Source: Pseudomonas sp. HAR-UPW-AIA-41
GTDB lineage: Bacteria; Pseudomonadota; Gammaproteobacteria; Pseudomonadales; Pseudomonadaceae
DNA: 43,928 bases
Direction: 5' to 3'
NCBI RefSeq assembly: GCF_002304225.1
Contig: NZ_NSLB01000014.1
Coordinates: 1-43,928 of the forward strand
The position numbers were made by a program, and so were the translations under genes. Below are positions 17,723-27,113 of the stretch, piece by piece (positions within the stretch are counted from its first letter, which is position 1; every line of letters starts with the position of its first letter). The notes under the pieces are model-generated. The model saw only the letters and a list, made by a program, of their open reading frames with translations. It did no database searches and had not been told where the DNA came from.

Positions 17723-18541
17723 TTACTCTTTCCTGGAGAGCAAGCGCTTGAACTTGGACAGCAAGCCCGGCGGAGGCGGCGGAGTCCACTCTGGCCGCAG
17801 AAAATCGTACTCCACATCATAAGAATCCAACGGCTCAACCGGCAGCAGCTCCATGGGTACCAAGGGGTTTTGAATTTGAACTTCAATGCCCCGGCACCAG
17901 CACAGCTTGGCGTGGACAACGGCAAAGCCAGCCAAAAACTGTCCTTCAAGCTCGTTGACCGATTTGATCTTGGCTTGGTTCTCAATCAATGCTTGCAAGC
18001 CCTCTTTGTCTTGCTTGAGCAACAAAGAAAAGAAGTCCTGCCCGGCTTGAGCCAGCGCCTTGTCGTGCTTGCGGCCTTTTTTTGCAACCAGGGCAATGGT
18101 CTCGCGCAAGGCGTCATCGTCGCGGCGCAGCACCAGTTGGAATTGGTGCCAATGGAAATGCGGCGTCTTGACGTCATCTTTATCTTTGAGTTCAGCATGG
18201 ATCAGCCAGTCGAAGATTTCGGGGCTGTCGCTGAGCAAACCGTATAAAAATGGCTCGTAACCAGAAAAGGGGAAGTCGCAAGTTTCAGCCTCTTTTTGGC
18301 AGGCTATCAAGAGCTTGCAGGCTACGTAGAAGTGCTGTTTCAAACCGTGTATATCGTTTTCAACGAAAAAAGACTTAAGGCCACGGTATCTTGGTAAAGA
18401 TGAAGCAGAAGAGAGCACACAACCCCACTTTAATTGATGGTAGTTAGCGACATCCTTTGCTAGCTGCTCTTTTGAATGGTCATTCTGTAAGTTAACTACT
18501 TGCGTCAACCATTCTTCACGCGTCTCCTTGAGCTCACTCAT
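17723..18541 (-). CDS. Imm49-like immunity protein
   Basis: 272 residues, no signal peptide, helical and rich in charged residues. The layout and the C-terminal segment (VPMELLPVEPLDSYDVEYDFL) resemble the Imm49 family of immunity proteins from polymorphic toxin systems; that match is from memory. Its ATG overlaps the stop of the toxin-domain gene by four bases (ATGA), the usual toxin-immunity coupling, and AAGGTGA precedes it. Codon use and AT content (for example around 18340-18500) differ from the GC-rich flanks, which points to transfer. It should bind and neutralise the toxin next door. The immunity role is well supported by context; the family name is less certain. Confidence 0.65.
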   Translation of the reverse strand: MSELKETREEWLTQVVNLQNDHSKEQLAKDVANYHQLKWGCVLSSASSLPRYRGLKSFFVENDIHGLKQHFYVACKLLIACQKEAETCDFPFSGYEPFLYGLLSDSPEIFDWLIHAELKDKDDVKTPHFHWHQFQLVLRRDDDALRETIALVAKKGRKHDKALAQAGQDFFSLLLKQDKEGLQALIENQAKIKSVNELEGQFLAGFAVVHAKLCWCRGIEVQIQNPLVPMELLPVEPLDSYDVEYDFLRPEWTPPPPPGLLSKFKRLLSRKE

Positions 18542-18990
18542 GGTTTCACCTTCACGATGACCATGCCGTTGCTATTAACACCAGAAACAACGGTCGTTAG
18601 CTTTCCTGCGTCTTTGGCTGCCATGATTTGATCTGCCAATTGTACCTTGACCGGATCTTTTGTAGCTCTGAGTGCCCGTACCCTGCTCACTATCCACTCA
18701 TCGGACATTTGCGTCTTCAAGCCAGTTCCTTCATTACCCCCGCTCAACTTAATCGACCCATTCGCCTGTAGCGGCTTGACCTCGTTGATAATCACCTGAT
18801 TGCCCTTGATATAAACCCCATCAAAGCAGTTGCCCGCACCGCATTTGCCGTCGAGTGGCGCAAAACCATTTCGCTCAAAATAGCTGTTGGAGACCGTTTC
18901 GCGAAGCTCCCCTGCCTTGGTGCTATCCAGTGAATCCAGCTTACTCAAAGCATCTACTTCTGCTGCATTCAAGCCTGCCGGCGTGCCCAC
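18538..18990 (-). CDS. Orphan polymorphic-toxin C-terminal domain, nuclease-like (PD-(D/E)xK pattern)
   Basis: 150 residues from a GTG at 18990, without a ribosome site. The frame is open upstream to 19065, ending at a TAA inside the flanking inverted repeat. This gives an additional SGGGNISAQQITR segment, so the gene looks like the tail of a larger secreted toxin cut off by the repeat. The core has a conserved-looking helix (ELRETVSNSYFERNGF), then FDGVYIKGN with D57 and VIINEVKPL with E70 and K72. This D-x12-E-V-K spacing fits a PD-(D/E)xK nuclease. A C-terminal helix (QMSDEWIVSRVRAL) and a beta hairpin follow. No secretion domain (Rhs, hemagglutinin, VgrG, PAAR) is nearby. Nuclease activity is inference. 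Confidence 0.65.
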   Translation of the reverse strand: MGTPAGLNAAEVDALSKLDSLDSTKAGELRETVSNSYFERNGFAPLDGKCGAGNCFDGVYIKGNQVIINEVKPLQANGSIKLSGGNEGTGLKTQMSDEWIVSRVRALRATKDPVKVQLADQIMAAKDAGKLTTVVSGVNSNGMVIVKVKP

Positions 18991-19050
18991 TCGTGTAATT
19001 TGCTGCGCAGAAATATTGCCGCCACCAGAAAATAATAAAGTGAATAAAAA

Positions 19051-19104
19051 AGGGGACAGATTTATTTACCGGCCATGCATCGACCGAAAATAAATCTGTC
19101 CCCT
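19051..19104. repeat. 17-bp perfect inverted repeat AGGGGACAGATTTATTT with 20-base loop
   Basis: Left arm 19051-19067 and right arm 19088-19104 are exact reverse complements; the loop is 19068-19087. Runs of this AGGGGACAGATTTATTT type occur as dispersed repeats in many proteobacteria, often near REP-associated tyrosine transposases (from memory). Here the repeat ends the toxin reading frame and marks the right border of the low-GC cassette. The right arm matches the left-border copy at 17693-17708. Confidence 0.8.
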
Positions 19105-19180
19105 CTTATCGACCAGACCTGCTCGCCAGAACAAGCTCACAAATCCGGCATCAAGGCGTCAGAAGAGCGGAATAAGCTCG

Positions 19181-20068
19181 TCAGTGCTTGGTCTGCGCAG
19201 GCGGCTCGCTGCCGCCGCCGGCGAACAGCTGGGCGATGTCGGCGGCGTCAAACAGGTACTTCTGGTTGCAGAACTGGCAGTCGATGCTGATCGAACCGCC
19301 CTGTTCCACCACCAGTTGCTGGGCGTCTTCTTCGCCCAGGCTGACCAGCGCGCTGGCCGAACGCTCGCGTGAGCAGCTGCAGCGGAACACCAGAGGTTGC
19401 TCGTCGAACAGACGTACCTGTTCCTGGTGATAGAGGCGGTGCAGCACGGTGGGGTTGTCCAGGCCAAGCAACTCCTCGGCAGTCAGGGAGTCGGCCAGGG
19501 TAGTGAGGTGCTGCCAGTTGGCGGCCCGCTCTTCCGGATCTTTCAGACGGTCGGCCGGCAGTGCCTGCAGCAGCATGCCGCGCGCCACGCGTCCATCGGC
19601 CTGCAGCCAGAAGCGGGTTGGCAGCTGCTCGGAGTTAGCGAAGTAGCCAGACAGGCATTCGGCCAGGTTGGCGCCTTCCAGCGCCACAATGCCCTGATAG
19701 CGCTGACCCTGACGCGGATCGACGGTGAGCATCAGGGTGCCGTCCGGCATCAGCTGGTTCAGGCCGTCACCGGGCTGCACCTGCTCAGCGTCATAACGGG
19801 CAATCGCACGCACTTCACGCTCGCTGGAGCACTCGACCATCAGCAGCGGCACGGGACCTTCGCTGCGCGCCTGCATCACCAGCAAGCCGTCGAACTTCAG
19901 GGTGCCGACCAGCAGAGCGGCCGCCGCCAGCATTTCGCCCAGCAGTTCGGCGACCGGCGCCGGGTAGCTGTGCTTGGCCAGTACGTGCTGGTAGCTGTCA
20001 CGCAGGGCAACCAACTCACCGCGCACGTCGGTGTCGTCGAAGAGGAAACGCTGGGAAAAATCGGACAT
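19181..20068 (-). CDS. hslO: Hsp33 redox-regulated chaperone
   Basis: 295 residues. Hsp33 is a cytoplasmic holdase switched on by oxidation: four cysteines release zinc and form disulfides under oxidative stress with heat or bleach. The zinc site is complete: C230 and C232 in RCSCSRER, C264 and C267 in CQFCNQKY. The N-terminal core starts [19 protein letters not shown]. The ATG at 20068 matches the family start; an ATG seven codons upstream is possible but neither has a strong ribosome site. It is followed upstream on the same strand by hslR, with about 100 bases between. Confidence 0.95.
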   Translation of the reverse strand: MSDFSQRFLFDDTDVRGELVALRDSYQHVLAKHSYPAPVAELLGEMLAAAALLVGTLKFDGLLVMQARSEGPVPLLMVECSSEREVRAIARYDAEQVQPGDGLNQLMPDGTLMLTVDPRQGQRYQGIVALEGANLAECLSGYFANSEQLPTRFWLQADGRVARGMLLQALPADRLKDPEERAANWQHLTTLADSLTAEELLGLDNPTVLHRLYHQEQVRLFDEQPLVFRCSCSRERSASALVSLGEEDAQQLVVEQGGSISIDCQFCNQKYLFDAADIAQLFAGGGSEPPAQTKH

Positions 20069-20170
20069 GGCGGTCAGGGCTGCAGTCATTCTGGGCTGGC
20101 GATTTTAGGGGCAAAGCCCGGTGCGACCAAGCGCCAGTTGTCTATCGCCGGCGCGGGCAAACACTATCGG

Positions 20171-20569
<399 letters not shown>

Positions 20570-20659
20570 GCCGTGCTCGTCAATCCGGGGAAAACACCCG
20601 GCATTTTGCCTGATACAGTTGTCACATTGATTCCCCAGAATCCTGCGACCTGTTGCGGA

Positions 20660-21136
20660 ATGCCTGCCGTGAAGACTTTCGACCAACTGGCCGTGATTGG
20701 CCTGCGCGAATGGATCAACCTGCCCGACCTGGGCATGATCGGCCTGCGCGCCAAGATCGATACCGGCGCCAGCACCTCGACCCTGCACGCCAGCGATATC
20801 CAGCCCTTCGAGCGCGACGGCGCCGAGTGGGTACGCTTCACTGCCCACCTCGGCACGCTGGTGCAGCGCCCGCACCGTTGCGAAGCGCCGGTTGTGACGA
20901 TCAAGACCATCAAGAGCTCTAATGGCCAGGCACAGAGCCGTTATGTGATCCGCTGCCTGCTCGCCATGGGCGACCGCAGCTGGCCGGTGGAATTCACCCT
21001 GGCCTGCCGCAAGCACATGCGTTACCGCGTACTGCTCGGCTCCAAGGCGCTGGTGGATGGCCAGTTGGTGGTCAACCCGGCGCTGACCTACGTACAAGAC
21101 AAACCCCTGTTGCGCAAACCCTCCGGTGCCCCATGA
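20660..21136 (+). CDS. rimB: RimB-type retropepsin-like aspartic protease
   Basis: 158 residues of the PF05618-type (formerly ATP-dependent zinc protease) family. The retropepsin-like active site is [14 protein letters not shown], with D34-T-G-A, and the fold ends with RVLLGSKAL. In Pseudomonas, RimB acts with RimK, trimming or controlling glutamate tails on ribosomal protein S6. The stop overlaps the rimK start by four bases, so they are co-translated. The ATG at 20660 is used; a GTG at 20669 is the alternative and has GCGGA better placed. Confidence 0.85.
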   Translation: MPAVKTFDQLAVIGLREWINLPDLGMIGLRAKIDTGASTSTLHASDIQPFERDGAEWVRFTAHLGTLVQRPHRCEAPVVTIKTIKSSNGQAQSRYVIRCLLAMGDRSWPVEFTLACRKHMRYRVLLGSKALVDGQLVVNPALTYVQDKPLLRKPSGAP

Positions 21137-22038
21137 AGATCGCCATCCTGTCGCGCAACCCGCGCCTGTATTCAACCCGTCGCCTGGTGGAAGCCGGCAC
21201 CCAGCGCGGCCATGAAGTGCAGGTGATCGATACCCTGCGCGCCTATATGAACATCGCCAGCCACAAGCCGCAGATCCACTACCGCGGCCGCCCGCTGGAA
21301 GGCTTCGACGCGGTGATCCCGCGCATCGGCGCCTCGGTCACCTTCTACGGCTGCGCCGTGCTGCGCCAGTTCGAGATGCAGGGGGTTTTTCCGCTCAACG
21401 AGTCGGTGGCCATCACTCGCTCGCGCGATAAGCTGCGCTCGCTGCAACTGCTCTCGCGCAAGGGCATCGGCCTGCCGGTGACCGGCTTTGCCCACTCGCC
21501 GGACGATATTCCCGACCTGATCCAGATGGTCAACGGCGCGCCGCTGGTGATCAAGGTGCTGGAAGGCACCCAGGGCATCGGCGTGGTGCTGTGCGAAACG
21601 GAGAAGGCGGCGGAATCGGTGATCGAGGCCTTCATGGGCCTCAAGCAGAACATCATGGTGCAGGAATACATCAAGGAGGCCGGCGGCGCCGACATCCGCT
21701 GTTTCGTGGTCGGCGACAAGGTAATCGCCTCGATGAAGCGTCAGGCCAAGCCCGGGGAATTCCGCTCCAACCTGCATCGCGGCGGTTCAGCCAGCCTGAT
21801 CAAGATCACCCCGGAAGAACGCATGACCGCCATCCGCGCCGCCAAGGTCATGGGCCTGTCGGTGGCCGGGGTGGACATTCTGCGCTCCCACCACGGCCCG
21901 CTGGTGATGGAGGTGAACTCCTCGCCCGGCCTGGAAGGCATCGAGACCACCACCGGCAAGGATGTCGCCAGCATCATCATCGAATACCTGGAAAAGAACG
22001 CCGAGCCCGGTCAGACCCGCACAAAGGGGCGCGGCTGA
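21133..22038 (+). CDS. rimK: Ribosomal protein S6 glutamate ligase
   Basis: 301 residues, full length. An ATP-grasp ligase adding glutamates to the C-terminus of S6. The N-terminal domain begins [20 protein letters not shown]-grasp elements include [45 protein letters not shown] and the metal-binding [12 protein letters not shown]. It is coupled to rimB through ATGA. In pseudomonads this pair remodels ribosomes and affects proteome, motility and virulence traits. No small rimA-like gene is seen upstream of rimB, where hslR is divergent. Confidence 0.95.
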   Translation: MKIAILSRNPRLYSTRRLVEAGTQRGHEVQVIDTLRAYMNIASHKPQIHYRGRPLEGFDAVIPRIGASVTFYGCAVLRQFEMQGVFPLNESVAITRSRDKLRSLQLLSRKGIGLPVTGFAHSPDDIPDLIQMVNGAPLVIKVLEGTQGIGVVLCETEKAAESVIEAFMGLKQNIMVQEYIKEAGGADIRCFVVGDKVIASMKRQAKPGEFRSNLHRGGSASLIKITPEERMTAIRAAKVMGLSVAGVDILRSHHGPLVMEVNSSPGLEGIETTTGKDVASIIIEYLEKNAEPGQTRTKGRG

Positions 22039-22060
22039 CCGTTCCTCCTTTAGCAGCCTG

Positions 22061-23374
22061 CTAGGCCGCGTCGCGAGGCAGCAGCAGACCCAGCGGCAGA
22101 CACACCCGCGCTTCCATGCCGCCGCCGGCGCGGTTGCGCAACTCGACGCTGCCGCCATGCAGGGAAGCAATGCGCTTGACGATGGCCAGCCCCAGACCGG
22201 TGCCCTTGCCACCCCGGGCGCGGTCACCACGGATGAACGGGTTAAAGATCTCTCCCATTTCTTCCGGCGCGATGCCGGGACCACGATCCAGCACGCTGAT
22301 CACCACGTAAGGCGCCGAAGAGTCGCCGGCCAGCGAGGCGGCCACTTCCACGGCATTACCGGCATAGCGCAGGGCGTTCTCGATCAGGTTGGTGAGCAGG
22401 CGCTTCATCGATACCCGCCGCAGGGCAATCAGCGGCAACTCTTCCAGACACAGGCGCACCTGCTCCTGCTTCTGGTTGTAGGGCGCCACCACTTCATGGA
22501 TCAGCGCCAGCAGGTCTATCTCCTCGGCCGGCTCGTCGCTGCCATCGCGGATAAAGGCGAGGAACTGGTCGAGGATGGCGTCCATGTCCTCGATATCGCG
22601 AACCATATCGTCCGTCAGCTCGGCATCGCTGCTCATCAGCTCCAGCGACAGGCGCAGGCGGGTCAGTGGCGTGCGCAGGTCATGGGACACCCCAGCAAGC
22701 ATCAGCTCGCGCTCGCGCGCCGCCTGCTCGAGCCCCTCGGCCATCTGGTTGAAGGAGCGGTACACCTCGGTCATTTCACTGGGCGTATCGGTGACGGGCA
22801 GCCGCACGCTGCGCCCCTGCCCCAGCTGGCGGGTGGCGAAGACCAGACGCTTGAGCGGCGCATTGAGCTGACGCACGAAGATCCAGGCCGCGGCCGTCGA
22901 CAGCAGACCGATGCCGATGAACCAGCCCAGCACGCTCCAGATGCGCTGACCACGCAGCGGGTGCGGATACAGCGGCACCTTCAGCCACTCGGGGCCCAAA
23001 GCCGGTGCGTGCACCCAGAGCGCGGGGCCACTGTGCACGCGCACCCGCACCTCGGTGCCTTCGCCCAGCTCGGCCTGCATCTGCCGCTCGAAAATTTCCG
23101 TGTACGGCCAGTGCTGTTCACCGGCCGGCACATCCGCCGGGGCCACTCGTACCAGACCGGCGACCTTGCCGATTTCCTCGCGCGCATGCTCGTCGGCGGC
23201 CCAGTAGGCACGCAGGGTCAGCGCCGCGCCGTGGCTGTACTGACGATCGACCAGCACGTCCTCGTTCATCATCAGATAAACGAGGGTCAGCGCCTTGGAG
23301 AACAGCACGACGATCAGCACCAGCCACAGGGTGCGGGCGAAGAAGCTTTGCGGGAACCACAGCGGGGTTTTCAT
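22061..23374 (-). CDS. amgS: EnvZ/AmgS-type sensor histidine kinase
   Basis: 437 residues. Two membrane spans (about 12-36 and 144-167) bracket a periplasmic sensor of about 105 residues, followed by HAMP (about 168-215). The phosphoacceptor is H231 in [15 protein letters not shown], the N-box is [11 protein letters not shown] (N333), and the G-boxes are DRGPGI and [11 protein letters not shown]. The order and its regulator match the OmpR/EnvZ pair called AmgRS in P. aeruginosa, which responds to envelope stress from mistranslated proteins such as under aminoglycosides. Its start is 17 bases after the stop of the regulator. All catalytic boxes are intact. Confidence 0.9.
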   Translation of the reverse strand: MKTPLWFPQSFFARTLWLVLIVVLFSKALTLVYLMMNEDVLVDRQYSHGAALTLRAYWAADEHAREEIGKVAGLVRVAPADVPAGEQHWPYTEIFERQMQAELGEGTEVRVRVHSGPALWVHAPALGPEWLKVPLYPHPLRGQRIWSVLGWFIGIGLLSTAAAWIFVRQLNAPLKRLVFATRQLGQGRSVRLPVTDTPSEMTEVYRSFNQMAEGLEQAARERELMLAGVSHDLRTPLTRLRLSLELMSSDAELTDDMVRDIEDMDAILDQFLAFIRDGSDEPAEEIDLLALIHEVVAPYNQKQEQVRLCLEELPLIALRRVSMKRLLTNLIENALRYAGNAVEVAASLAGDSSAPYVVISVLDRGPGIAPEEMGEIFNPFIRGDRARGGKGTGLGLAIVKRIASLHGGSVELRNRAGGGMEARVCLPLGLLLPRDAA

Positions 23375-23391
23375 TCAGCCACGCGTCCGGA

Positions 23392-24123
23392 TCACTTGTT
23401 GCCATCCGGCACGAACACGTAACCCACGCCCCATACGGTCTGGATGTAACGCGGCTTGGACGGATCGGGCTCGATCATCCGCCGCAGACGGGAAATCTGT
23501 ACGTCGATGGAGCGCTCAAGCGCGTCCCACTCACGACCACGAGCCAGGCTCATCAGCTTGTCGCGGGTCAGCGGTTCGCGGGCGTGTTGCACCAGCGCCT
23601 TGAGCACGGCGAACTCGCCGGTGGTGAGCATGTTGACCTCGTCGCCCTTCTTCAGCTCACGGGTCGCCAGCGACAGTTCGTACTCGCCGAAGGTCACCAC
23701 CTCGTCCTCGCTGCCGGGCGCGCCTGGCACCACCGGCGCCTGACGGCGCAGCACGGCCTTGATCCGGGCCAGCAGTTCACGCGGATTGAACGGCTTGGCC
23801 AGGTAATCGTCGGCGCCCTGCTCCAAACCCTGGATGCGGCTGCCTTCGTCACCCTTGGCGGTGAGCATGATGATCGGGATCTGATTGCCCGATTCGCGCA
23901 GACGGTGACAGGCGGACATGCCGTCTTCACCCGGCAGCATCAGGTCGAGCACCACCAGATTGAACAGCTCACGCGCCAGCAGTCGGTCCATCTGTTCGAC
24001 GTTTTCCACCGCGCGCACGCGGTAGCCCTGCTCCTCGAGGAAGCGCTCCAGCAGGCGACGCAGGCGGGCGTCGTCATCCACTACGAGAATCTTTTCGCCT
24101 TCAGGCTGGGTATGCGGGGCCAT
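23392..24123 (-). CDS. amgR: OmpR/AmgR-type response regulator
   Basis: 243 residues. Receiver domain with acidic pocket VVDDDAR and phosphoacceptor D60 in [14 protein letters not shown], then IIMLTAKG. The C-terminal OmpR winged helix contains [16 protein letters not shown] and [16 protein letters not shown], ending [12 protein letters not shown]. The ATG at 24123 is chosen because GGAGG precedes it at good spacing; an earlier in-frame start adds nine residues. First gene of the amgR-amgS operon, divergent from tex by 165 bases. Confidence 0.93.
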   Translation of the reverse strand: MAPHTQPEGEKILVVDDDARLRRLLERFLEEQGYRVRAVENVEQMDRLLARELFNLVVLDLMLPGEDGMSACHRLRESGNQIPIIMLTAKGDEGSRIQGLEQGADDYLAKPFNPRELLARIKAVLRRQAPVVPGAPGSEDEVVTFGEYELSLATRELKKGDEVNMLTTGEFAVLKALVQHAREPLTRDKLMSLARGREWDALERSIDVQISRLRRMIEPDPSKPRYIQTVWGVGYVFVPDGNK

Positions 24124-24237
24124 GGAACCTCCAAGTTTTCGTGCGGCCATTATGACTCAGCGCCGTGCCGGTCCGTGGCAGGCATTGTTAGCAGATTTTT
24201 CCCCTGCCAGCTTCCCAGCCTGCCTGCGGGCGGTGTT

Positions 24238-24243
24238 TATAAT
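24238..24243 (+). promoter_or_regulatory. Candidate -10 element for tex
   Basis: A perfect TATAAT within GTTTATAATGCG, 46 bases before the tex ATG. No good -35 is visible at 17 bases (TTCCCA is about 20 bases upstream), so the call rests on the -10 alone. Confidence 0.4.
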
Positions 24244-24288
24244 GCGCCGCTTAGTCAGGCAGGCACGCCCTGCGCCTCAGGTAGACCC

Positions 24289-26616
24289 ATGAACAGCATC
24301 AACGTCCGTATCGCCGAAGAGCTCTCCGCCGTTTCCGCCAGCCGCGTGCTGCCACAACAGGTCGCCGCCGCCGTGGCCCTGCTCGACGAGGGCTCGACCG
24401 TGCCCTTTATCGCCCGCTACCGCAAGGAAGTGACCGGCAGCCTCGACGACACCCAGCTGCGTACCCTGGAAGAGCGCCTGCGCTACCTGCGCGAGCTGGA
24501 CGAGCGCCGCGCGGCCATCCTCGCCAGCATCGAGGAGCAGGGCAAGCTGACCGGCGAACTCAAGCGCGACATTCTCGAAGCCGATACCAAGACCCGGCTG
24601 GAAGACCTCTACCTGCCCTACAAGCAGAAGCGCCGCACCAAGGGCCAGATCGCCCTGGAAGCCGGCCTCGGCGAGCTGGCCGATGCGCTGTTCGGCAACC
24701 CCGGACTGAACCCGGAAAGCGAGGCTGCCCGTTACATCGATGCCGACAAAGGCTTTGCCGACACCAAGGCCGTGCTCGAAGGCGCCAAGTACATCCTCAT
24801 GGAGCGCTTCGCCGAAGACGCCAGTCTGCTGGAAAAACTGCGCGGTTTTCTCAAGCAGGAAGCGACCCTCAGCGCCCGCCTGGTTCCGGGAAAGGAAGTC
24901 GAAGGCGCCAAGTTCAGCGACTACTTCGAGCACGACGAAGTGCTGCGCAATACGCCCTCGCACCGTGCGCTGGCCATCTTCCGCGGCCGCAACGAGGGCA
25001 TCCTCAGCGTGGCGCTGAAGGTGGGCGAGGAGCTGCCGGGCACCAGCCATCCGTGCGAGCTGATGATCGCCGAGCGCTTCGGCATCCAGCAGCAGGGCCG
25101 GCCCGCCGACAAATGGCTGAGCGAAGTGGTGCGCTGGACCTGGAAGGTCAAGCTCTACACCCATCTGGAAACCGATCTGCTCGGCGAGCTGCGCGACAGC
25201 GCCGAGACCGAGGCGATCAACGTCTTCGCCCGCAACCTGCATGACCTGCTGCTGGCCGCACCGGCCGGCCCGCGCGCCACCCTCGGCCTCGACCCGGGCC
25301 TGCGCACTGGCTGCAAGGTGGCCGTGGTCGATGCCACCGGCAAGCTGCTGGATACCGCCACCGTCTACCCGCACGCACCGAAGAATGACTGGAACGGCAC
25401 CCTCGCCGTGCTGGCCAAGCTCTGCGCCAAGCACAATGTCGACCTGATCGCCATCGGCAACGGCACCGCCAGCCGCGAGACCGACAAGCTGGCCATCGAC
25501 CTGATCAAGCTCTGCCCGCAGCTGAAGATGACCAAGATCATGGTCAGCGAGGCCGGCGCCTCGGTGTATTCGGCCTCCGAAATGGCCGCGCGGGAATTCC
25601 CCGAACTGGACGTTTCCCTGCGCGGCGCCGTGTCCATCGCCCGCCGCCTGCAGGACCCGCTGGCCGAGCTGGTGAAGATCGACCCGAAATCCATCGGTGT
25701 CGGCCAGTACCAGCATGACGTGTCCCAGCTGAAGCTGGCCCGCTCGCTGGATGCGGTGGTGGAAGACTGCGTGAACGCCGTCGGCGTCGATGTGAACACC
25801 GCTTCCGCCGCCCTGCTGGCGCGCATCTCCGGCCTCAATGCGACCCTGGCGCAGAACATCGTGGCATTCCGCGATGCCAACGGCGCCTTCAAGAGCCGCG
25901 CCGAGCTGCTCAAGGTGCCGCGCCTGGGCGACAAGACCTTCGAGCAGGCCGCCGGCTTCCTGCGCGTGATGAACGGCGACAACCCGCTGGACGCCTCCGC
26001 CGTGCACCCGGAAACCTATCCGCTGGTGCAGCGCATCGCCCAGACCACGGGCCGCGACATCCGCTCGCTGATCGGCGATTCGGGCTTCCTCAAGCGCCTC
26101 GACCCCAAGCAGTTCACCGACGAAACCTTCGGCCTGCCGACCGTCACCGACATCCTCAAGGAACTCGACAAGCCCGGCCGCGACCCGCGTCCGGAGTTCA
26201 AGACCGCCGAGTTCCAGGAAGGCGTGGAAAGCCTCAAGGACCTCAAGCCGGGCATGGTGCTCGAAGGCGTGGTGACCAACGTCACCAACTTCGGCGCCTT
26301 CATCGATATCGGCGTGCATCAGGACGGTCTGGTGCACATCTCGGCACTCTCCGAGAGGTTCGTCAAAGACCCGTACGAGGTGGTCAAGGCCGGCGATATC
26401 GTCAAGGTCAAGGTCATGGAAGTGGACATCCCGCGCAACCGCGTCGGCCTGTCCATGCGCATGAGTGACACACCCGGCGAGAAGACCGAAGGCCCGCGCG
26501 GCGGCAACCGTGGCAACACGCCGCGCACCGAGCGCCACTCGGCGCAGGACAAGCCGGCCCCGGCCAATGCCGGCATGGCCGCGCTGTTCGCCAACGCCAA
26601 GCAACTGAAGAAATGA
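24289..26616 (+). CDS. tex: Tex, S1-domain RNA-binding transcription accessory protein
   Basis: 775 residues, standard for Tex. The N-terminal helical part ([24 protein letters not shown], then [18 protein letters not shown]) is diagnostic. A YqgF/RNase H-like domain starts near 330 ([17 protein letters not shown]). Helix-hairpin-helix repeats follow near 500-560 ([35 protein letters not shown]). An S1 domain at about 650-722 ([21 protein letters not shown]) precedes a basic, disordered tail. It is a conserved nucleic-acid-binding relative of Spt6 that influences transcription. The stop overlaps the thioesterase start by four bases. Confidence 0.96.
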   Translation: MNSINVRIAEELSAVSASRVLPQQVAAAVALLDEGSTVPFIARYRKEVTGSLDDTQLRTLEERLRYLRELDERRAAILASIEEQGKLTGELKRDILEADTKTRLEDLYLPYKQKRRTKGQIALEAGLGELADALFGNPGLNPESEAARYIDADKGFADTKAVLEGAKYILMERFAEDASLLEKLRGFLKQEATLSARLVPGKEVEGAKFSDYFEHDEVLRNTPSHRALAIFRGRNEGILSVALKVGEELPGTSHPCELMIAERFGIQQQGRPADKWLSEVVRWTWKVKLYTHLETDLLGELRDSAETEAINVFARNLHDLLLAAPAGPRATLGLDPGLRTGCKVAVVDATGKLLDTATVYPHAPKNDWNGTLAVLAKLCAKHNVDLIAIGNGTASRETDKLAIDLIKLCPQLKMTKIMVSEAGASVYSASEMAAREFPELDVSLRGAVSIARRLQDPLAELVKIDPKSIGVGQYQHDVSQLKLARSLDAVVEDCVNAVGVDVNTASAALLARISGLNATLAQNIVAFRDANGAFKSRAELLKVPRLGDKTFEQAAGFLRVMNGDNPLDASAVHPETYPLVQRIAQTTGRDIRSLIGDSGFLKRLDPKQFTDETFGLPTVTDILKELDKPGRDPRPEFKTAEFQEGVESLKDLKPGMVLEGVVTNVTNFGAFIDIGVHQDGLVHISALSERFVKDPYEVVKAGDIVKVKVMEVDIPRNRVGLSMRMSDTPGEKTEGPRGGNRGNTPRTERHSAQDKPAPANAGMAALFANAKQLKK

Positions 26617-26996
26617 GCCTGCCCGAGGGGTTCGCCGGCAGTGCCTTCAGCCAGCATCTGGGCATCAGCCTGGTAAGCGCCGAGGGCGGTCAGGTGCACC
26701 TGCGCATGCCGGTGCGCGCCGAGCTGCGCAACCTCTCCGGCAAGCTGCATGGCGGCGCGCTGATGGCCCTGGCGGATACCGCCATGGGCCTGGCCTGCTT
26801 CGAGCGCTTCGGCGCCGACGAACCCTGCGTGACGGTGGAAGCCAAGCTCAACTTCATCCGCGCGGTGGACGATGGCGAGGTCGACTGCCACGCCAGCATT
26901 CTGCACAGCGGGCGTCGTACGCTGGTGCTGGAGGCCGAAATCCGTCAGGGCGACAAGCTGATCCTGAAGACCCTGGCGACCTTCGCCCGCCTGTAA
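26613..26996 (+). CDS. PaaI-like hotdog thioesterase
   Basis: 127 residues. The hotdog active-site helix is [19 protein letters not shown] (H46-G-G, D55), the PaaI/YdiI-type signature, followed by [12 protein letters not shown]. It hydrolyses small aromatic or acyl-CoA esters in relatives. Its ATG overlaps the tex stop (ATGA), so it depends on tex translation. Substrate not known; the functional link with Tex may be only transcriptional convenience. Confidence 0.85.
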   Translation: MSLPEGFAGSAFSQHLGISLVSAEGGQVHLRMPVRAELRNLSGKLHGGALMALADTAMGLACFERFGADEPCVTVEAKLNFIRAVDDGEVDCHASILHSGRRTLVLEAEIRQGDKLILKTLATFARL

Positions 26997-27113
26997 CCGG
27001 CGGCAGGCAGAATCGTCAGACTTGGCGATACTGATACCTCCAAGTCAACGCCCCCTTGTAGCATCACCACCACGCCCCCATATTGGTCGGCCAACCGGGT
27101 TAAGGACTTCACC

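Noticed and set aside
19051..19104. Reading the inverted repeat simply as the hslO terminator
   Set aside because: It lies about 77 bases beyond the hslO stop, has a 20-base loop, and a matching arm occurs at the far end of the cassette, so a repeat element explains it better. A terminator side-role is not excluded.
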